Source of the DNA: Porphyra umbilicalis
Lineage: Eukaryota > Rhodophyta > Bangiophyceae > Bangiales > Bangiaceae
Direction: 5' to 3'
Length of the DNA stretch: 64,000 bases
Assembly: GCA_002049455.2 (NCBI GenBank)
Contig: KV919054.1
Coordinates: forward strand, 34,860-98,859
Of this stretch, positions 1-10,204 are shown one piece after another. The first letter of the stretch is position 1, and each line of letters begins with the position of its first letter. The notes beneath the pieces were generated by a model, which saw nothing but the letters and a program-made list of their open reading frames with translations, made no database searches and was not told where the DNA came from. A program made the position numbers and the translations under genes.

Positions 1-1
1 G

Positions 2-142
2 GTCAAGTGGACGGCCTATTGGCGGACCTTCTTTTTGGCCGTCGCCGAACTGTTTGCGTACAAGGGCGGCTCCGAGTGGTACGTCGGGCACTACCGGTGG
101 ACCAAGCGGCGGGCTGGCGCCGCGCCGGCGGCGGCAACGTGA
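2..142 (+). CDS. CFA/CMAS-type SAM-dependent methyltransferase, C-terminal end (5' partial)
   Basis: Read in frame from base 2, this is an open 46-residue tail ending in TGA. It contains [20 protein letters not shown] followed by YVGHYRW. This aromatic-rich end (W..FF...AELFAY..G.EW.V.HY) is the typical C-terminus of cyclopropane-fatty-acid synthase / mycolic-acid-type class I methyltransferases, which transfer a methyl from S-adenosylmethionine to unsaturated acyl chains. The Ala/Arg-rich last residues look lineage-specific. The SAM-binding part lies outside the window, so substrate cannot be judged. It ends tail to tail with the SSR2 gene. A generic C-terminal resemblance to another class I methyltransferase is the main alternative. 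Confidence 0.6.
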   Translation, partial: VKWTAYWRTFFLAVAELFAYKGGSEWYVGHYRWTKRRAGAAPAAAT

Positions 143-494
143 CAGCCGCAGCCGCGCGGCGACCGCGCACGGGGGGCGTGGCCGACGGGGGGCGCGCCGT
201 GCGCGCTGGGCGGCGCGTGCGTCGGACGGCCGCCTACGTTTTATTGTTTTTGTACGCAAGGTCGTCGGTCGCCAGTGCTCCTGTGGGCGCACACGCTCGC
301 AACCAGGGCACGCCGTGCCCGTCTTCATTGGCAATCGCAGGCTCGAGGTCTTTCCAACAAACGCAGCGGAGAATGGTACCCTGGCCTTGCGTTTGTCTTC
401 GGCTTTCTCTTTGTACTGTTTCGGACGACAACCCCACGCACCCGTGGCACACTGGGTGGCGCTGCCGCCTCGTCAGCAGCCGCACGTCGACGCC
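143..494. other. Convergent intergenic spacer
   Basis: About 350 bp between the methyltransferase stop and the SSR2 stop. Overlapping ORFs exist here on both strands, but none resembles a protein family. It probably holds the two 3' UTRs. I see no repeat or element. Confidence 0.4.
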
Positions 495-1636
495 CTATTG
501 CTTCTTCTTGGCAACCGGGTCCGACAGGTTAAGGATGCGCGCGCTGGATGCGTAAACAAAGAACGGACCGAAGATGGTCAGCACGCTCGCGCCGATAAAC
601 ATGATCCAGTCGGTCTGGGTTGACAGACCAGGAGCCGAGCAGCAGGGTTGACACAATAGCGCAGTGTGAAGCCAGAGGGAGCGCAACCGAAAGAGAACGT
701 TAGTGACGGCACAACATGAACGCCAATAGTGAGGATTGCCACAACGTGCTGGCACCCCTCCGCGCAATCCAGAGTCAGCCACGCAGCCGGAGCAATCAAC
801 ATACCACGTGCATGTCGGTGCGCTTGTTGAAAGTGTACATGTCCTCGACACTGATGGTCGCGTCGCTCGCGGACGTCGTCATCTGCGCCAACCAAACCAG
901 GCATGACAGTCCAAGCACCAGCAAGCAACAAACACAAGGAGCAGCACGTGGTCATGTCAGTCAAGTTGAATTGCCTCGCGCCACGCGCCCGAAAGGCAAG
1001 CCCGCATCGCCACGAAACAGCCAGAAAAACACCCTGCACAAGCCACCACCAACGTACCGTCTCGGCGCCATCGGCCGACGGCTTGTACGTCAGCTCCGCC
1101 GGGTGGGTGTAAAAAGTGCCCGCCCGCGTCGACTCGAGGTCAACCGTCGTCGACACGGTCGCGCCCGGCGCGAGCGACGGCCACGACTTGGAGAAGGTGC
1201 CGTCCAAGAGGGTGAACCGCTTGCGCGGGAATGACTTGTCGACGAGGACCAGGTCCGTTGCCGTTCTGCGCGATGAAACCGACCAGACAGCAGACGGGGG
1301 AAGCAGAAACGAGCGATGCAGGGGGCGTCAGACACAAGTTACAACAAACAAAGAATAGTGCACTTGACGGCAACTCGCCTGGGCGCAGATTCAGCGCCGT
1401 CATCACACCCACTCACTCCTGCCCGCAGGCACGACGTACCCCGCTCCGGCGTTATAGACCGAGTAAGACAGCGTCATGTTGTGGTTCTCCAGGATATTGG
1501 GTGTCAAGACGGAGCGGGACAGGATCAGGAAGGCGTCCTCGCGCGCCGGGGCCGCCGCCGCCGGGGCAACGGCGGCGGCCGCCAGGACCACCGCGGCGGC
1601 CAGCAGGGGCGACACGGACCGGAGCATCGCGAGCAT
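495..1636 (-). CDS. SSR2: Translocon-associated protein subunit beta (TRAP-beta / SSR2), four exons
   Basis: Exons on the minus strand are 1636-1440, 1265-1058, 882-805 and 614-495. All introns (174, 175 and 190 bp) are GT-AG with GTACGT or GTATGT donors. The spliced product is 200 residues; the human protein is about 183. Seen: an Ala/Leu signal peptide (about residues 1-30), a luminal domain with an NMT glycosylation sequon, then VYNAGAG spliced to TATDLVLVDKSFP, a run of charged beta strands, WIMFIGASVLTIFGPFFVY as the single membrane span, and a short KKKQ tail. The order matches TRAP-beta, a subunit of the ER translocon that assists insertion of some secretory proteins. A second ATG four codons in (1627) could be the start. 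It is head to head with rtcB. Confidence 0.93.
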
Positions 1637-2142
1637 GACGCCGTCCTGGGAGCGACACGCGGTATGAAAATAGCGTGAGTCGGACAAGGAAGACTGGGCA
1701 CGGCACAGTCAGCACGACGGACGGGATAGGCAAGAGCGTCGACTTGGCAAAGGACCGGCACCGGCGGTGGCGACACGTGTCTCCTTGTGTCGCTGACAGT
1801 CCCGAATTCCTAACTGCATACGACGCAGTTCGGTGAACAAATTACCTGGGAAGCGTTCAGTACGATCCCTGGCAGGCAGCAAGAAGAATTACCCCACCAC
1901 GGATCAACTAGTGTGCCACGTGTTCCAACACTCAGAGACTCGTTGGCTCCGTCGGCTGCGCTGTCGATGCCGCCGCCTGGTGCTGCACCCCATCCTTCCA
2001 ACTGCGGCCACTACTTCTGTCCGTCCCGTCCGTACACCCTTGGCTAGTGAAGTGGCGCCACCCTTGTCCCATCCGGCGGCCGTCCTCCCGCGACTTGCAG
2101 AACTTGTCCGCCTCTGTGCGTCGGTCTCGCCGCCGCACCTCG
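1637..2142. promoter_or_regulatory. Shared intergenic promoter region of SSR2 (-) and rtcB (+)
   Basis: The only DNA between two divergent start codons, 506 bp long, so both promoters must lie within it or within 5' UTRs. No TATA box stands out. The part next to rtcB is C/T-rich, like a 5' leader. Short ORFs here do not resemble proteins. Promoter function is inferred from layout only. Confidence 0.5.
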
Positions 2143-4014
2143 ATGGCCACCTCTGAGGCAGCGGCCGTCCCCGCCGCGGAGGCGCCCGCCCCCGCTGGTG
2201 CCCGCACCCTGGAGGAGGAGATGGCCTACGTGTCACGCCTCGACGACACCTCGTACGAAATCCGCCCCGGCTTTGTCGACGGCATGCGCGTGCCCGGCCG
2301 CTTCTTTGTCAACCCGCAGCTCGAGAAGCTCGTCTTTGGGGAGCTAGAGCTGGCGTGCGAGCGGGGCGCCGACGGCGGCGGCTTCCTCCCCGCCGTCAAG
2401 CAGATTGCTAACGTGGCGACGCTGCCGGGTATCGTGGCTGGCTCCCTGGCCATGCCCGACCTCCACTCGGGCTACGGCTTTGCCATTGGCAACGTGGCGG
2501 CGTTTGACATGGACGACCCCGAGGCGGTCGTCTCCCCGGGCGGCGTCGGCTTTGACATCAACTGCGGGGTACGGCTGCTGCGCACCAATTTGACCGAAGC
2601 GGACGTGGCGGACAAGAAGGAACTCCTCGCTCAAACACTCTTTGACCACATCCCGGTCGGCGTCGGCTCGCAGGGCATCATCCCGACGACATCCGAGTCA
2701 CTGTGTGAGGCGCTCGAGCTTGGCATGGACTGGTCGCTCCGCCAGGGCTACGCGTGGCCGGAAGACAAGGAGCATTGTGGTGCGTTTGACGGAGAGGGAG
2801 GTGGTTGTCTTTGTATGGGAGGGACGGGCACGGTGTGGCTGCGACCACGCTGCCGTGGTGCTGTGCAGGAGGAGGTGTGGCGTTGTTCATCGCGTGGCAA
2901 TGGAATGGGCAGCACCTGTGGTGACAGCGCAAATTGTGGCGTGACGACAGCCAGGGTTGACGCGGCACCGTCGTCTGTGGGGTGCCCTGGTATGTGTGTG
3001 TGACATGGTGCCTTGAGAAGTTGCATCTAACCTGCTATATGTGTATCTGTTTTCTCTTGGTTGTGTGTGCGCGCAGAGGAGTATGGGCGCATGCCTGGTG
3101 CGGACGCGTCCAAGGTATCGGCGCGCGCTCGCAAGCGGGGGCTCCCGCAGCTCGGCACCCTTGGGGCCGGCAACCACTATGCGGAAATCCAGGTTGTTGA
3201 CGAAATCTTCGAGCCTACGGCGGCGCGCAAAATGGGCATTGACAAGGTCGGCCAGGTCGTCGTGATGATTCACTCGGGCTCCCGGGGGCTCGGCCACCAG
3301 GTGGCCACCGACGCGCTGCAGGCGATGGAGAGCGCTATGGCCCGTGACAACATCACAGTCAACGACCGGCAGCTGGCGTGCGCGCGCATCTCCTCCCCAG
3401 AAGGCCAGGACTACCTGGCCTCCATGGCCGCCGCCGCCAACTATGCGTGGGTCAACCGCTCGACGATGACCTTCCTTGCGCGGCAGGCGTTTGCAAAGGT
3501 GTTCAACTCGACGCCCTACGACCTCGACATGCACGTCATTTACGATGTGTCGCACAACATTGCCAAAATTGAGGACCACGTTGTCGCCGGCAAGCCCCGT
3601 AAGCTCCTCGTCCACCGCAAGGGCGCCACGCGCGCTTTCCCCCCGCACCACCCGATGATCCCCGTCGACTACCAGTTCATTGGCCAGCCCGTGCTCGTCG
3701 GCGGCACGATGGGCACCTGCTCGTACCTGCTGCTCGGTACGGACACGGGGATGCGCGAGACGTTTGGGAGCACCTGCCACGGGGCGGGGCGGGCGCAGAG
3801 CCGGGCGAGCGCACGGCGGACGCTCGATTATGAGACCGTGCTCAACAACCTGAAGGCAAAGGGCATTGCCATCCGGGTGGCGTCGCCCAAGCTCGTAACG
3901 GAGGAGGCACCAGAGAGCTACAAGGACGTGACGGAGGTTGTCAACACGTGCCACACAGCAGGCATTTCAAAGAAGTGCCTCAAGCTGCGGCCGATTGCGG
4001 TCATCAAGGGGTAA
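2143..4014 (+). CDS. RTCB: RtcB-type tRNA-splicing / RNA ligase, two exons
   Basis: Exons 2143-2779 and 3077-4014 are joined across a 297-bp GT-AG intron inside the conserved EDKEHC-EEYGRM stretch. The product is 524 residues (human RTCB 505). Visible motifs in order: [24 protein letters not shown], whose Cys141 corresponds to human Cys122 (metal ligand); [42 protein letters not shown]; and STCHGAGRA, whose His447 corresponds to guanylated His428. All catalytic residues are present. RtcB joins 2',3'-cyclic phosphate and 5'-OH RNA ends using GTP and Mn. In animals it completes tRNA splicing and ligates XBP1 mRNA at the ER. The ATG at 2143 precedes a 20-residue Ala/Pro leader before the conserved LEEEMAYV start. 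Confidence 0.97.
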
Positions 4015-4583
4015 AACAATAGCTGTTGTGCTGGCTTCACTGGGCGAGTAGGGAGGGCAATGCTTGCGCTCACACATGTATACTGGGGATGGCTCGAATC
4101 CTGCATGCTCTTGAGGAGCTATCTGGCAGTAGAGAAGCGCCAACAAGCGCCATGCAAGAAAAAAACACTTGGAGAGAATTCCCCTGAGTTGCTTGTTCAT
4201 CTGTGAAAGAGGTAGAAGAAAACAACAAGGCACAGTCTTGTCGCGGCCGTCGATGTCCGTCTCGCGTCCTGCTATCTGAGGAAGCACAATCCCCTGGCCT
4301 TTAGGACAGGGTACTGTCCAACATGCGCATAGGGGCCCCCATTCTAATTTTTTCCCGAGCTGGTGCACGTTGCGGGAGTACTTGCGAAAAAGCGGGGTGC
4401 ACGCGGAGACCTCGTACGGCTCGGGCGGACGTCGCCGTACGTTGAGTCCGACATGGTTAGAAGCATCAACTTGCACACTATCCGCACATGTGTTTTTGCG
4501 CGATGGCCGTACGTTGGGCGTTTGTGAGGTCCAACCATGTAGAAAGAGGGTTTTTTTCTCGTTCAGATGGCTTGAAACGGGGG
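4015..4583. repeat. rtcB downstream spacer with a dispersed repeat at about 4270-4410
   Basis: No gene is seen. Two segments recur elsewhere. The block around 4295-4320 (CCCTGGCCTTTAGGACAGGG) reappears reverse-complemented near 48637 and in direct orientation, diverged, near 49392. The block around 4345-4400 (ACGTTGCGGGAGTACTTG) reappears, diverged, at about 31515-31570. These look like remnants of an old dispersed element. Confidence 0.4.
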
Positions 4584-4591
4584 GTCTGTGC

Positions 4592-4984
4592 TAGGGTTGC
4601 ACACGACGCCCCTATTTCGGGGGCGTCAGGGGCGCGCGACGGATAAGACGCCTTACTGACGCCCCATTAGGCAGCCAAAACGCCCTCACGACGCCCCAAG
4701 TAGCACCCTCAATACTCGAAATATAAGTCAAGTGGCACCCATACAATACTCTCATATGTAATGTTTGTATCAAGACTGGGTGCCAGTCCCCAACCGGTTA
4801 GTTAACCAAGGTGCACAGCCGCCACCTGCTGAATCATGTAGACCCCCTGAACACTTTCTCTTCGAGACGCCTTGCTGACGCCCTTTTGAGTTGGGGCGTT
4901 AGGGGCGCACGACGCCTAAATGACGCCCTAGTGACGCCCTTAACGACGCCCTTAACGACGCCCCGGGCGTTCTGAGCAACCCTA
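4592..4984. mobile_element. Non-autonomous hAT element (MITE)
   Basis: A 393-bp element with 9-bp terminal inverted repeats TAGGGTTGC...GCAACCCTA. It is flanked by a perfect 8-bp target duplication GTCTGTGC (4584-4591 and 4985-4992), the signature length for hAT. The interior is rich in reiterated GACGCCC/GGGCGTC words near both ends, as in subterminal transposase-binding repeats. No coding capacity. The same TAGGGTT terminus is used by the larger hAT at 35095-39987, which could have supplied a related transposase. Confidence 0.88.
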
Positions 4985-5655
4985 GTCTGTGCTTCAGACG
5001 AGCTGGAAACGAGGATGCGTGCTGCAAATGACCGCGTCGGGTGAGGAGTTGAAGACGTAATTGGTGAAACATGCCCCTGAGATGCTCTGGACGGTGGTTT
5101 TGTTCTTCAAAAGTTTGAACGCGCAGGAGAGGGCCAAGATCGGGGACAGCCGAGAGTCGTGGAATGTGGTGTGACCGTGGCGCGCAGTGATTGAAGCGGG
5201 CAGTCGCGAGTGGCGTGACGCAGCTGCCCGCGTGGTGCTGTGCGCGGACCTGTGACGAGGAGAGGGCGGCGTCGTGCGTGTGGCCCGTGCGAGGGGGTGG
5301 TGGTGTCGCGGTGGCGGATCCGGCCGTGCGGGATGTCGCGCAACTGACCGCGCGGTACGTCGTGGGGGGAGGAGAACGGACAGGGGGGTACGTTCGGGGG
5401 GCTGTGGAGGGGTTGAGGGGTCGTGGAGCTGGAGGGGGGGAGGGGTAAAGATGCCGCTGGCTAGCCGGTGGCAGCCCCTACGGCGGCGGCGGCGGACCCT
5501 GCGCCCTCGCCCCCTGCTGCGATAGGCTTGCTACTGGCAACAAGCCTAGCCATCATGGACGAGGGGGCGGGAGTGGCGTGGCGTTTGCCCCAGGGGGCGG
5601 GTGGACTGCGCGGTAGCGGCGGCGGAGGCGGACGTGGGTGTGAGGCCGGTGGGCT
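4985..5655. other. GC-rich spacer, nothing recognised
   Basis: Short overlapping ORFs on both strands, none resembling a family. The 5270-5650 part is G-rich on the plus strand. No inverted repeat was found other than the left arm of the next element. Confidence 0.3.
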
Positions 5656-6363
5656 GCGCAGTGGGGCTTAGACCATGTACCTTACGGATCTGCTGATTCC
5701 GTGTTGCAGGCTGTTGCAGGATCTCCACAGTCTGCCAAATGGCTGCAGCCTGCTGGCTCAACAGATATCTGGCAGATCGGCACGCATGTTTTCTGCTCTT
5801 TCGCTGCTTGTCTGGATCATCCAAATGCTGAGACGATGCTCAGCTCGTGCTGTTCTTCTGCTGAACGCTAGTAAAACTCCTAGGAGGCGCGGAGTTATCT
5901 CGTTTCCACCAATAGGAAGCCGTTATCGTCATTCTGCAGCAGACTTGATGCTGAAGACATGCGCTGCAAGTGTAACCCAGTGGCAAGATTGCACAGATCC
6001 GGCGCAGAAATTGTGCGCTGCAACAGGGGTCCGGCAGCGACCTGCAACATTTTACCAGCAGATTTCCCGCAGGTCAAAAACAACAAAGGCTTGTCGTGGG
6101 CAGAAAAAAACGGGAGAACACGCTGGACCTTTTTGGCACAAGATCTCCGGACCGTCACGGTGCTTTCCATGAAAGAAAAGCACCGGTCCTCCGTTTTTTT
6201 TGCATAAATGCACGACAATGAGCTGCTCCGCAGATCTCTGCTGCAGAAAATCATGCTGCTCGTGGCTCACGCGGCCACTTTTCCAGACCTGCAAGCAGTC
6301 TTCAACACGCCATTGCAGAGGATTCGCAGATCTGTAAGGTACACGGTCTAAGCCCCACTGCGC
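5656..6363. mobile_element. Long-TIR element, superfamily unassigned
   Basis: Inverted arms of about 45 bp with few mismatches. Each starts GCGCAGTGGGGCTTAGACC and continues through TGTACCTTAC and GATCTGC at both ends (5656-5705 and 6318-6363). The interior (708 bp in all) has no recognisable ORF and is rich in CTGCA/TGCAG words. Flanks TGGGCT and TGGGGA match at four of six positions, so a target duplication is not convincing. Confidence 0.6.
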
Positions 6364-7386
6364 TGGGGAGGGTGAGGCTGTCGGCGAGCCGTGCGTGGCT
6401 TGGGACTGTCGCAAGCACAGCGACGCCTGGGTGGGGGGCCAGCGCGCTCCGGGGCGGACGGCTCTGGCTCGCGCGCCTGCCCGTGGACTCCCGCAATGAC
6501 ATCAAAATAAAAACCAATGCAGTGCATGAAAAATATAACCACGTGCCAAGTCACGCGCGACGCGGCATGCTTCAAGTCTAAACAATGCTCCAGAACTTAC
6601 TCAAATAGATAATCTTCGATCACAGCACAACTCCAGGCCAGGGTGTCTTCGCGTACGCGCTTTCAGTCGGTTGTATTCATGAGGACTGTCAGCCGCCGAT
6701 TCTAAGCTTCTTATTGGCCCTTTCGGCCGGCGCTGAGAGTGGCTCTGCCGACAGACCGGCGGACCCCGCCTCGACAGATCGGCTTGGCTCGACGCGCTCT
6801 CGCCCCGTCCCAGAAGCGGCCGCCACCACGCTGCGTCTGCTCCCCTCTCCTCCGGCCTGCGTCCCACCGTGCTTCACCCTCGTACGAGCCCCCCCCCTCC
6901 CCCTCCCCCGTCCACCTTCGGCGGACACCCCCGAGGCAGCGGCACGGCGCTGGCCTCGATGGCGTCCTCCTTGGCCGTAGTGAGCACGGGGGGTCTTCCT
7001 CTGTTGAAGCGCTCCGTTCAGTCCCGAGTCCGTGAAATCTCGCGCGAACGCATGAGAATCGCCGCTGTAAGGGGGCCCCGTGATGGGTCACACTCTCCAT
7101 GATTGCGTACACTCCCAGTATTTACACGCGGCGTAGAAACAGGATCCCCGTGCAACCACACCAACGCACAGCGCAGCGGGTCTAGAACCGTCGGCAAAAG
7201 CACGTATGTTTTTGCCTGTTTCGAGCCTCTTGGAGGCCCGTGTTCCTGTTAAAAGAAACAGAACTCCTGTGCAAAAAACAGATCGACCCCCCTTGACAGG
7301 CGCACAGAGGCCATCCCATGCGAGGTCCTTGCAGATTTGTGTTTGCGAGAACAGGAATCGTTCCTCACTCCACACTTAGCGTCTGC
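6364..7386. other. Spacer, no gene recognised
   Basis: Contains a C-rich stretch at about 6720-6990 that is open on both strands through composition only. No conserved protein motif, splice-supported exon or inverted repeat was identified. Confidence 0.3.
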
Positions 7387-7388
7387 TA

Positions 7389-8433
7389 GTGTCTATTCTA
7401 CCATCTAGACCAAATGATCCTAAAAGGATCAATTGATCCTGGTTTTGACTGGGCTGTGCTGCGGAAATCGCTGAACGCAAAACCCGATTCTGACGACAGA
7501 AATGGGATCAGCGGTGCCGGTTTAGTCTTGGGCGAGCAGCTGGAGCTTTATCTTTTGGTCAAATTTCCTCGGGAAGCCAGAGAGCGTCAATATTTTCGAT
7601 GCCCGGAAGGTCCATGGCGGGGGGAGAGGGCCGTCTCCTAGAAGTTGTTGGGCTACGCTTCGCCCCAGAGAGAGGAAGTACCGATGGAAAGTCTCTGGAG
7701 GAGGAAGCATGCCCGCGCCAGCTCACTTCCCGCCACTACCCCGCTTTTCAGTAGGGTTGTGACCAGCGCATCCGGAATGCACATGTAGGCAAGCAGCCGG
7801 GGCAAAGCGCAGTGCCGGGAGCACCAAACTGTACGAAGATCGCCGAAGGGTCAGAGAGAAACAGATGCGAGGATTGACAGAGAAAAGTGAGAGGGGGGGG
7901 GGGGGTGGGCAGGGGACATAGCGAGGTCAGAGGGGTCCTGCATCAGCTGTTTTTGGACTGCGCACGGCGCCCACCTCTTGGAGTGCTCTCACTTTTGTGG
8001 ATGCCAACAGCCTCTGAACAGCGTCCGTATAGCCTTTCATTTTCGTCTCCATCCGAATCTGAAGCAAAGACCAGCAGAAGGGTCGCCGTGGAGTGCAACT
8101 GAGCGGTGTTGCACGGCGAAATCGCTGTTTACAGGTCTTCTGGAGGGCGGGGGAGGGAGGCTGTTGATGTCGGGCAAGCCAGAACGGGCTTTCCTGGTGC
8201 GTAAAGAGCGGGGTCTCTTCGTAGCAGCCAGGCTGAGGCGGTTGCCCCCCCACCAAGCTTGGGCTGATGCTTTAAATCCGTATGGTTTCGCGCGGAAGCG
8301 CAACCAAGCGAGTTTGCAGGCACCAGATCGGCCATTCTCATATGAAGAAACGCTGGAATCGACGATTTCCTGACAAAATCACATGAACCTTTTTCTTGGA
8401 TCAATTTATTCTAGCTCATGGTAGAATAGACAC
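7389..8433. mobile_element. TA-flanked inverted-repeat element A (1045 bp)
   Basis: The ends are GTGTCTATTCTACCAT inward from 7389 and its complement ending at 8433. Weaker inverted similarity extends further in (TAGA...GATCC...AAAGG). Each end is bordered by TA (7387-7388 and 8434-8435), as expected for Tc1/mariner-type insertion. No transposase is recognisable inside, so it is non-autonomous. It abuts element B with a shared TA. Confidence 0.7.
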
Positions 8434-8435
8434 TA

Positions 8436-9100
8436 AAGGTCTATTCCATGCATTTAGGCGCATGAGCAAAGGATTTTCCCTGCTGTTTCTGACTTTTTTC
8501 AACCACGAGAAGTAAACAGAACTGGTCTCCGTGGCATGGGTACTCAATGAAAAAAAACTAGGTGCTCAAAGGATCTTTTAGCGCTGAGATACACCTTGGT
8601 GTTTCTCTGTCCCTCCAGAATCGCGCCGATTTCTTCGTCTCTGCCGATCCGGAACTGGCTCTGACTAACTTTTGATGCAAGACACGTATTGATCCGATCT
8701 GGCATCCCATGGAAATGCGCTTTCTATCGGCCGGCTACGAGCATCACCTGCCCCCGACCACCACCGCCCATGTTGACCAACGGCCACAAAAGTCGTCCAG
8801 ACTTCCCTGCAGCACCGATGACACGCATTTTGTTGACTAGCCTCGCCGAGTTACCGCCTGCAGCGTCATCAGCGGGCCGCTTATTCCACAAAAAGGCGTT
8901 CAAGACAACGGTGGGATGCAAGGAAGAACGTGTATCTCTCAAGCCTATTGTCGTAGTCGCCTGAGAGTGTGTCATAGAACAGCTGATGAAGTAGGCTCCA
9001 GGATGCGTCCATGCGGAGCGCCAACGATCCTTCCATTGCCGAGTACTGTGCGCGCAAATATGAGTTGCGCTCATGCGCCTTAATGCGTGGAATCGACCTT
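8436..9100. mobile_element. TA-flanked inverted-repeat element B (665 bp)
   Basis: Ends of about 33 bp: AAGGTC[TG]ATTCCA[TC]GC followed by ATT[TA]AGGCGCATGAGC at both ends in opposite orientation, four mismatches or fewer. It is flanked by TA at 8434-8435 and 9101-9102, the same TAs that border elements A and A'. No coding sequence recognised. Confidence 0.7.
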
Positions 9101-9102
9101 TA

Positions 9103-9413
9103 GTGTCCATTCTACTGCTCCCGAGGCTCAAATGGGGCCCAGATGAGGCTCAAGTGGGGCTCAAATGAGGCTCAAATGGGGCTCCCCCTCATATGGCCTG
9201 GAGACGCGGACTTTTTGGGGTGTCTGGGGCACCACCTCCGAGTTGTCATCGTACACAGCCGCCGAGTTGGCCAAAAGGTGAGTGGACTACGGAGATTCCA
9301 GATCTATTCTCAGAAAGAGCAGCAGAGGCCGGAGACATGGTCACAGAGAGGCATCAAAAACAGCCTCAAATGAGGGGAATCGGCTCAAATGAGGCGGCCA
9401 GTAGAATAGACAC
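9103..9413. mobile_element. TA-flanked inverted-repeat element A' (311 bp)
   Basis: Its ends GTGTC[CT]ATTCTACTG match the termini of element A, so the two share a family. The left TA (9101-9102) is shared with B; the right flank is TT, a possible decayed TA. The left half contains about five copies of a 12-13-bp word, GGCTCAAATGRGG, at 9128-9190. No ORF. Confidence 0.6.
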
Positions 9414-9578
9414 TTGCATGGCCATAGATGCTTCTCCGTCTCTCTCTCTTTCTTGAAAGGTGAAGTATATACGTCTTGTGCTGTGTCTCTCTTTTTTTTC
9501 GAGTGGAGATGCATCTATCCCGGCGAACAGATGATTTCGGCGCCCTTTCTGGAAAAAGCAGCCTTGACAGAGCCCCAG

Positions 9579-9973
9579 TGTAGCATATCTCTGCTCCCAA
9601 TTGGCAATTGGCCACAAGTAGCCTCCTTGACGGGCCAAAGCCCATGTCTCGTGGGAGTTGGCCTGTGGCACGCCCCTTGGGGGGCTACTTCCGCATTGTT
9701 TATTTTTTATTGGTTGTTTGCTTGCCTGTCTTATCTGTGTGCCGTCACTTATTACGATCGCTTGTGATCGGACGGTCGATCGACCAGTGCCCTCGTTTGT
9801 ATTAAATCACCATGGGTCCGGGGTCGCCGTCGTGGGCGCCACCCGGCTCCCCATCGGATGCCCTTCAACAAAAGGTCTTTCTTCCTCGCCGCGACGGCGA
9901 TAGAACTCGCTTTATTGCTTTGCTACGGTCGGTCTCAGTACACTGGTAATTGCACCAACGTTATCAATACCAC
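9579..9973 (+). repeat. 5' LTR
   Basis: Begins TGTAGCATATCTCTGC and ends ...AATACCAC. It matches the downstream LTR at 17951-18344 almost throughout, with a few substitutions and a 1-bp length difference. Just inside its right edge is TTTGGTGGAGCATCAGGGG, a possible primer-binding site because such sites begin TGG, but I cannot match it to a tRNA. Confidence 0.9.
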
Positions 9974-10204
9974 ATTTGGTGGAGCATCAGGGGATACCCT
10001 CGCCTTCATCGTGCCTCGGGGCACGGTGTTCCCAAGAACTTTCTCGCCGCCTCGTGGCATTGTGACGGTGTCGATACGGTCGCTTGGCGCGCGGGGCGTA
10101 AGCCATCGACTTGTGGGCGTGGTGCCGGGGGCATCACGGTTGAGATCTTCGACGTTGGCGCGCAGGGCGTTAGCCAAGTCGGAACACTTTGTTCAGGTCC
10201 CAGT

